Source: Oryzias latipes (Eukaryota; Chordata; Actinopteri; Beloniformes; Adrianichthyidae). From it: 64,000 bases of DNA. The DNA is taken from contig NC_019879.2 in assembly GCF_002234675.1 (NCBI RefSeq), forward strand, positions 1,794,619 to 1,858,618, written 5' to 3'. Below are positions 59,201-64,000 of the stretch, piece by piece (position 1 is the stretch's first letter; each line of letters begins with the position of its first letter). The notes beneath the pieces were generated by a model. It saw only the letters and a list, made by a program, of their open reading frames with translations. It did no database searches and was not told where the DNA came from. The position numbers and the translations under genes are program-made.

Positions 59201-62200
59201 TCTTTCCTGGTTTCTGTGGGTGGTACACCCCATGGTGGGGAATGTACCATGCTGGAGTATTGTTGATGTCTTGCTCAGGAACTTTTTCAGCGTCGCCGTG
59301 AGCGATGATTTCTTCCATGAACTTCTTGTAATCCATGTAGTATTGCTTGTTTCGTCTCAACTTTCTTTCCAAACATCTGAGCCTATGTATGGCACATGAT
59401 TTGTTGTCAGGTAAGTTAGGTTTGTCACTCTTAAACGGAAGTGGCATCTCAAAATGTCCATCCTCCTTGAGCCTGATGCCTTCCTTCATCTTTGTCAGAA
59501 ACCTGAGATCTTCTTGGGAGATCTTAACATCTTCTGCAGCTCTTTCTGCAAAGTCAGACTCCAGCAGCTTGATTACATTAGCAGGTGAGACCGTTTCCTT
59601 TATTTGAGTTCTGCACACGTAATGCACTTCATTGGTGAACCTTGAAGATGGTTGAACACCTGGAACCACTTGCTTCACAATGACTTTGTGGCTTACTCCA
59701 AAGGCATCACCATAATCAAGACGTGGATTGCCAAAGCCCACGATACTCCAGCCCAGATCAGTTTTTTGTCCAAAGGGCTGATTTTCCTTGCCAGAAACCA
59801 CTTGACGGGGTATGAGTGCTTGAGGGCAGTTATAACCAATCAGAAGACCGACATCACAACTTTGGAGTGGAGCAATTTCATCTGCAATGTGTTCAAGATG
59901 GGGCCATGCCTTGGCAGTTGCTGGTGTTGGAATGTGATCCCGATTCGCTGGAATGAAGTCTCTGGTGTACGTTACTGGCAGAGGGATGATCTGATTTGAG
60001 TAAAATCCTCTTACTTGTAAACCGGAGAGTTTGTGACAAGTAACAACAGTATTTCTTGATGACATTGTAGTAAGCCTTAGCTGAACTACCTCATTTACAG
60101 TGTGCAAGGCTCTTGCAGTTTCCTGTAAAATGAAGGTCGTGTCGCTCTGTGTATCAAGAAGTGCATACACTAGAACTTCACGTTCTGGCTCACTTTCAGC
60201 TGAAACCCACACAGGAACAATAGAAGATGTGTGAGTATCCTTAACATTCTGCATTACTCTGTTAGAAGTTGCTTCACCTGTTGTTTGTGTGAAATTGGTG
60301 TCTTGTAGTGTTGAATCTTGTTTCCTTTGTTTTGTTTTATCAGTGCTCCTTGCTTCATTGTTCTTTGTCTGAGTTCGCTCTTCTTTAGTGCGTGTGTCGT
60401 GAAGACATGTTGGATGTTTTTTCTTACATGTGTCACAGGTTTCTCTGTTGTGACAATCCTTGGAGCGATGGCCTACCTTCAAACAGCCAAAACATAACTT
60501 CTTCTCTTGTGCAAACTTCAGTCTTTCTCCAATGTTCTCATTCATGAATTTGAAACATTTCTGCAGACTGTGACCTGCTTTCTCACAATAGACACAGCTT
60601 AAACTGACAGCCCTTTCATTGGAGTTCAGTGCCATGACCTTTGCGCCATGAGTCCTGGTTGTTTGTAACTTTGTTTTATCATTTTCTCTTGGTTTCAGAG
60701 CATAGAGAGAAGTTATGGGATTACATGCAATTTTGGCTTCACATGAGATGAACGCAACAAAATCGCTGAAACTTGGAAACATGTGGCTCTGCTCTTGGAC
60801 TTCTGTAACCTTTCTGTTCCACCTTGATGTGAGCCAGTCAGGGAGTTTTGTAAGCATTTTTTGGTTTTCATTGCAGTCATTTAGTACTTCGAGACCTTTG
60901 ATGTGTGGCATGGCTGCATTACAACTGCGAAGAAAGTCAGCGTATTCTTGAAGTTCCACACTGCCCTTGGAACTGATCTTTGGCCATGCGTCAAGTTTGT
61001 CTCTAAATGCCTTAGCAATGAGGAATGGATTGCCATACCTGTCTTCAAGAACTGTCCATGCTGCATTGTAGGCAGATTCTGTACCCAGCAAAAAGTAACT
61101 TTCTATGGCTTTCCTTGCAGGTCCACTTACATACTTCCGCAAATAGTATGTCTTCTCTTCGGCTGGTAAAGCTTTCCTGTCAACAAGAGTCAGAAATGAA
61201 ATCTTCCAGTCATTGTATCTGAGTGGGTCACCATTGAATATAGTTGGCTCTGGGACTGGGAGACGACTTGCGTTGAGAGATTCTGCGAAGGCTCTTACCA
61301 GCTCTGTTGTGTTTACTTCTGGAGTGGAGAACACATATTGAGATGGGAAAGGAGGTCTGAGGGGTAAGCTACTGGTTTCTGACTTAACCCTTTTTTCCTT
61401 ACCAGAGGATTGCTGGTGGAGCACATCATACGTGTCTTCCTCTGAACTTTCACTCTGCTCATATACTCTTTGTCTTGCTTTAGCAGCTTGAAGGCTTTTG
61501 ATTGTTTCCAGTCGATCCACTTCTCTGCGCTTTGCTTCCAGCTCTCGTTGTTTCTGTGCAATTTCTGCTTCTTGTTTTTCAATTTCTCTTATTCGATTTT
61601 CTTGTTCCAGTTGAACTTCTAAGGCAGCTTCATTTGCAGCAACTTCCGCTGCTGCCTCTTGTCTTTTGCTGGAGTGTCTGCTTGAACACTTGGAAGAAGT
61701 CTTTGGACTGTGATGAGATTTAACACTTAACCTTGCAGAAGCAGCAGACTTGAACACTGACTCTACGACCTTCCAAACTTCTTCATCCTTTTGACCTCTG
61801 TTTCTTAATGTTTGGGATCTTTCAGCTGCTTCCATGATGCTCCTTGTTACTGCATCACAGGTATCCATCCTGCGTCTTGTGTCATTGTCAGGAGTGTCAA
61901 TGCGTCTTAAATCATCATATGCAGCACAAACATTGGTAGCAGCACTGTTTACTTTTGTGATGTTTTCATCCAGGAGATCCATTGAGCATTGTCCATCTAT
62001 AGCTTTCTTAGTCTCTTTAATGACAGCCTTCCACTTCTCGTAGCACGTGCTGAAACGATGTGCGGCCTTCTTTACCTGCTCATCGTGCAGCTCTTGCCCC
62101 TTTTCCGTTAGCGTACGGACTCTTTGGCTCCTTCGTGCATCTTGTGAGGTAGTGGGGATATCATCTCCAACGCACTCAGCTTCTGATGGTTGCTCATTTA

Positions 62201-62255
62201 ACCTGAATGTCACATCATCTTCGCCAACTTCAGATGAAACATCCAATCTTGACAT
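56229..62255 (-). pseudogene. BEL/Pao gag-pol polyprotein with two premature stops
   Basis: One frame of 2008 codons is broken only by TGA (58875-58877) and TAG (58254-58256). Order: an N-terminal gag region with a Glu/Arg/Lys-rich coiled coil (about residues 205-250); a DUF1759-like domain (IFNGDPLRYNDWKISF); zinc knuckles CVYCEKAGHSLQKC and CFGCLKVGHRSKDC. Then an aspartic protease with LLDTQSDTTF, RT with CDIERMFHQFHV and FYVDDGLAS, and RNase H (DASASGYG). Last come the integrase zinc finger (HHQGRGITMNELRASGYWIL, CVKCRKF) and core (DCFGPFYV, CDQGTNFVG, GGVWERQIR), and a C-terminal domain (NDIVLLKDEITPRNQW). It replicates through reverse transcription in gag particles. Each stop looks like a single-base change, the second probably in a Tyr codon. 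Confidence 0.94.
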
Positions 62256-62820
62256 TTTTAAGCTTGCGTTTGATTTTAAAGATTAAAGTACTGATTTAGT
62301 TTTATGTACTTTGTAGGGAAAATAGAAAAAAAAGTTGGTTTAAATTACTGCACCTTTAACTTAACAGTATTGCAAAATGTCTTAATTTTCTAATTCAACT
62401 TAAAATATTGAACTTAAACCACTGTGTGCAGTAAGCAACAATAACTTGTCTTGAATAGGCAAATATTACATCTAATTCCTGGTAACTATGAATCACTAAA
62501 TATGAACAATATACAGGTTACTTAGTATAGATAAATTTCACCTTTTAACAATTCACTTAAACTTGAACAGGAAAATAAAATAAAATAATCTCAGTCCCTT
62601 CGATTAAACAGAAACGAAAAATATCTTGTTTCTTATTGCAGTCTCTTGTCGACGGTTATACTTTCATATTAACTAATATTAATCTGAGTCCTTGATGCAA
62701 CATTCATCTTTGGGAACCTGAAGTTGCGTTCTGTGCATTTGGCCGTCGCAGGGTGGCGCTGTTGTCCCTCTCGGCGCTGGCACCGTCTCGTCTACCCATG
62801 CGGAGCAGAAGAGTTCTCAC

Positions 62821-63298
62821 TGTAGCACCCTCGAGGAATTAGCATGAGCACGAGGTGTTTAAAACAGGGTTTATTGGTCTTCACAACCCGTGAGAACTGG
62901 CAGCAAAATAAAAACACAAATATGCATCAAAAATAATTCTACAGCTTACAAAATATGAATCTTAAATTATACAAATAAAAGCACACAAACCTCGTGGGCT
63001 GACATCCACGAGGGGCTAATTACTCATTTGGCTTCAGCTTTCCTTTAACTTTCTAAATAAACACAATAAACAAATTATTACATTGATAATTCTGTTATAC
63101 ATCGATGTGATCTCTACTGATCTTACCGGAGATCTTCACGTGGCTGCAGCAATGCACTGATAGCTGTGTGCGTAGTTAAATGTGTCCGTGTGGAACTTTA
63201 ATTGAACTTTGTTCCACATGCTCTCACCACTAGATGGCGCAAATTGAAATATAATTTAGAACAACAGAATAAACACATAAATGTTTGGGACTGTTACA
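62821..63298 (-). repeat. BEL 5' LTR
   Basis: 478 bp, essentially identical to 55606-56083. In the sense direction (minus strand) it would hold the promoter and start of the genomic RNA. Confidence 0.95.
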
Positions 63299-63303
63299 TA
63301 TGT
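63299..63303. repeat. BEL target-site duplication, right copy
   Basis: TATGT, a match to 55601-55605. Confidence 0.88.
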
Positions 63304-63733
63304 TGAATGATGAGGAATTTTGCTGAAATCTCTTGATATAGATCTCGGAATTATTTTTATTTATTTATTTATTTTATGGGGGGGGGGTCCAAAATGGCGG
63401 GGATGACCAGTTTGGTTTAGTCTCTTTTAGGGGTCTGACAATAACCACATCACCACAGTGATGAACCATTACAGCACATGTTTTTTTATTTCCTTGTTTT
63501 CTTTTTGAAAGTCACAGGACTGCATATTATGTGTGATTTGAACGATAATAAACACATTCATCTTTGCTAATAATTTACTTTTTCTGCGAGTCTTATGTTC
63601 AAACTTCAAGGGCTTCGGGGGAAAAAGCCAACATTCTCATGCGCAAGGGAAGGACAGTCCATTAAACATTATGGGGGACTTATTTGTGTTTGTCTGATTT
63701 TATATAACTGCTTGCCATGTTTCAGTACTTGTA
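63304..63733. other. Non-coding sequence right of the BEL element
   Basis: AT-rich, with a TTTA-type low-complexity tract followed by a G-run at about 63356-63388. No gene is recognised. It may be the non-coding part of the hAT element whose transposase fragment follows. Confidence 0.4.
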
Positions 63734-64000
63734 ATGTTTGCAGATAATGTTGAATTAAATACACACAAACACGGGAATAAAAGACAACAGCGTAAAAACA
63801 ACAGTCCAAAAAGAATCCGTGCGGACACAGAAGTCACGAGATTTGTGCAGGAGGGAGTTGTTGATCTGCACTCTGATCCGCTTGCCTGGTGGCGGGTAAT
63901 CAGGTTTGATTCCCTCTTCTGTCAAAAGTGGCAAGGAAATATTTGTCTGTATGCGCTACGAGCAATCCATCTGAGCGTGTATTCAGTGTAGCTGGAAACA
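63734..64000 (+). pseudogene. hAT transposase C-terminal (dimerisation) fragment, cut by the window edge
   Basis: The first frame reads VDLHSDPLAWWRVIRFD. After a one-base shift the next frame reads PLLSKVARKYLSVC and then ATSNPSERVFSVAGN. Together these are the hallmark of the hAT C-terminal dimerisation domain (WW...LA.KYL...SERVFS.AG). The frameshift near 63915 disables it. The sequence continues beyond the window. A ZBED-type gene derived from a transposase is less likely because of the frameshift. Confidence 0.8.

Larger units (their letters stand above)
55606..63298 (-). mobile_element. BEL/Pao LTR retrotransposon, nearly intact
   Basis: Two 478-bp LTRs, a 5-bp TATGT target duplication and one long gag-pol frame on the minus strand give a complete 7.7-kb element. 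The LTRs differ at only one base that I can see (TTTTAC against TTCTAC near 55720 and 62938), so it inserted recently. Between the 5' LTR (62821-63298) and the gag start at 62255 lies a 565-bp leader with no reading frame. I could not identify the primer-binding site. A short purine stretch (GGTGGGAGTG) precedes the 3' LTR at 56084-56095. Confidence 0.95.

Noticed and set aside
62700..62820. Primer-binding site next to the BEL 5' LTR
   Set aside because: I looked for an 18-base tRNA 3'-end complement just inside the LTR and saw none I could name with confidence.

Overview
The window is genomic DNA from a teleost fish. It has spliced vertebrate genes with GT/AG introns. It is also packed with transposon families typical of ray-finned fish: Rex1/Babar-, Rex3/RTE-, L2- and L1-type LINEs, hAT DNA transposons, BEL/Pao and Ty3/Gypsy LTR elements, and tRNA-derived SINEs. 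The species cannot be fixed from the sequence alone.

Host genes occupy the left third. A complete eight-exon trim45 runs on the minus strand (4339-12092). Every junction has GT/AG borders and consistent phase, and the product has the TRIM45 layout: RING, two B-boxes, coiled coil, filamin repeat and a Cys/His-rich tail. Its introns hold a SINE, two MITE-like elements and a microsatellite. A two-exon CALHM-family channel gene follows on the minus strand (17965-19391). Between the two genes lie relics of an I/Nimb-type LINE and of a retroviral pol. At 22.4-23.7 kb are three exons of a p55/MPP-type guanylate-kinase-like domain. That copy was split by a repeat and partly inverted, and a second, deleted copy lies at 45.76-46.18 kb.

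From 24 kb to the right edge the window is almost wholly mobile DNA, much of it nested. A 3'-truncated Rex3, CR1-type and L1 pieces and a Gypsy 3' end with its LTR lead into an old hAT element at 31.8 kb. An RTE LINE with a 21-bp target duplication sits in that hAT, and a 4.3-kb L2 sits in the RTE. A Rex1-type LINE (40.6-45.7 kb) carries two insertions of an uncharacterised poly(A)-tailed, G-rich repeat. A second Rex1-type LINE (46.7-49.0 kb) was hit by a 6.5-kb hAT element (48991-55521, 8-bp target duplication) whose body is a giant inverted repeat of ~195-bp tandem units. Seventy-six bases further on lies a young BEL/Pao element (55606-63298; 478-bp LTRs, 5-bp target duplication) with a 2008-codon gag-pol broken only by two stop codons. 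The right edge cuts through a hAT transposase remnant.

Nothing here forms an operon or pathway. The most unusual items are the palindromic hAT element with its small BED-finger gene, the split and inverted MPP-type exons, and the G-rich retroposon family.
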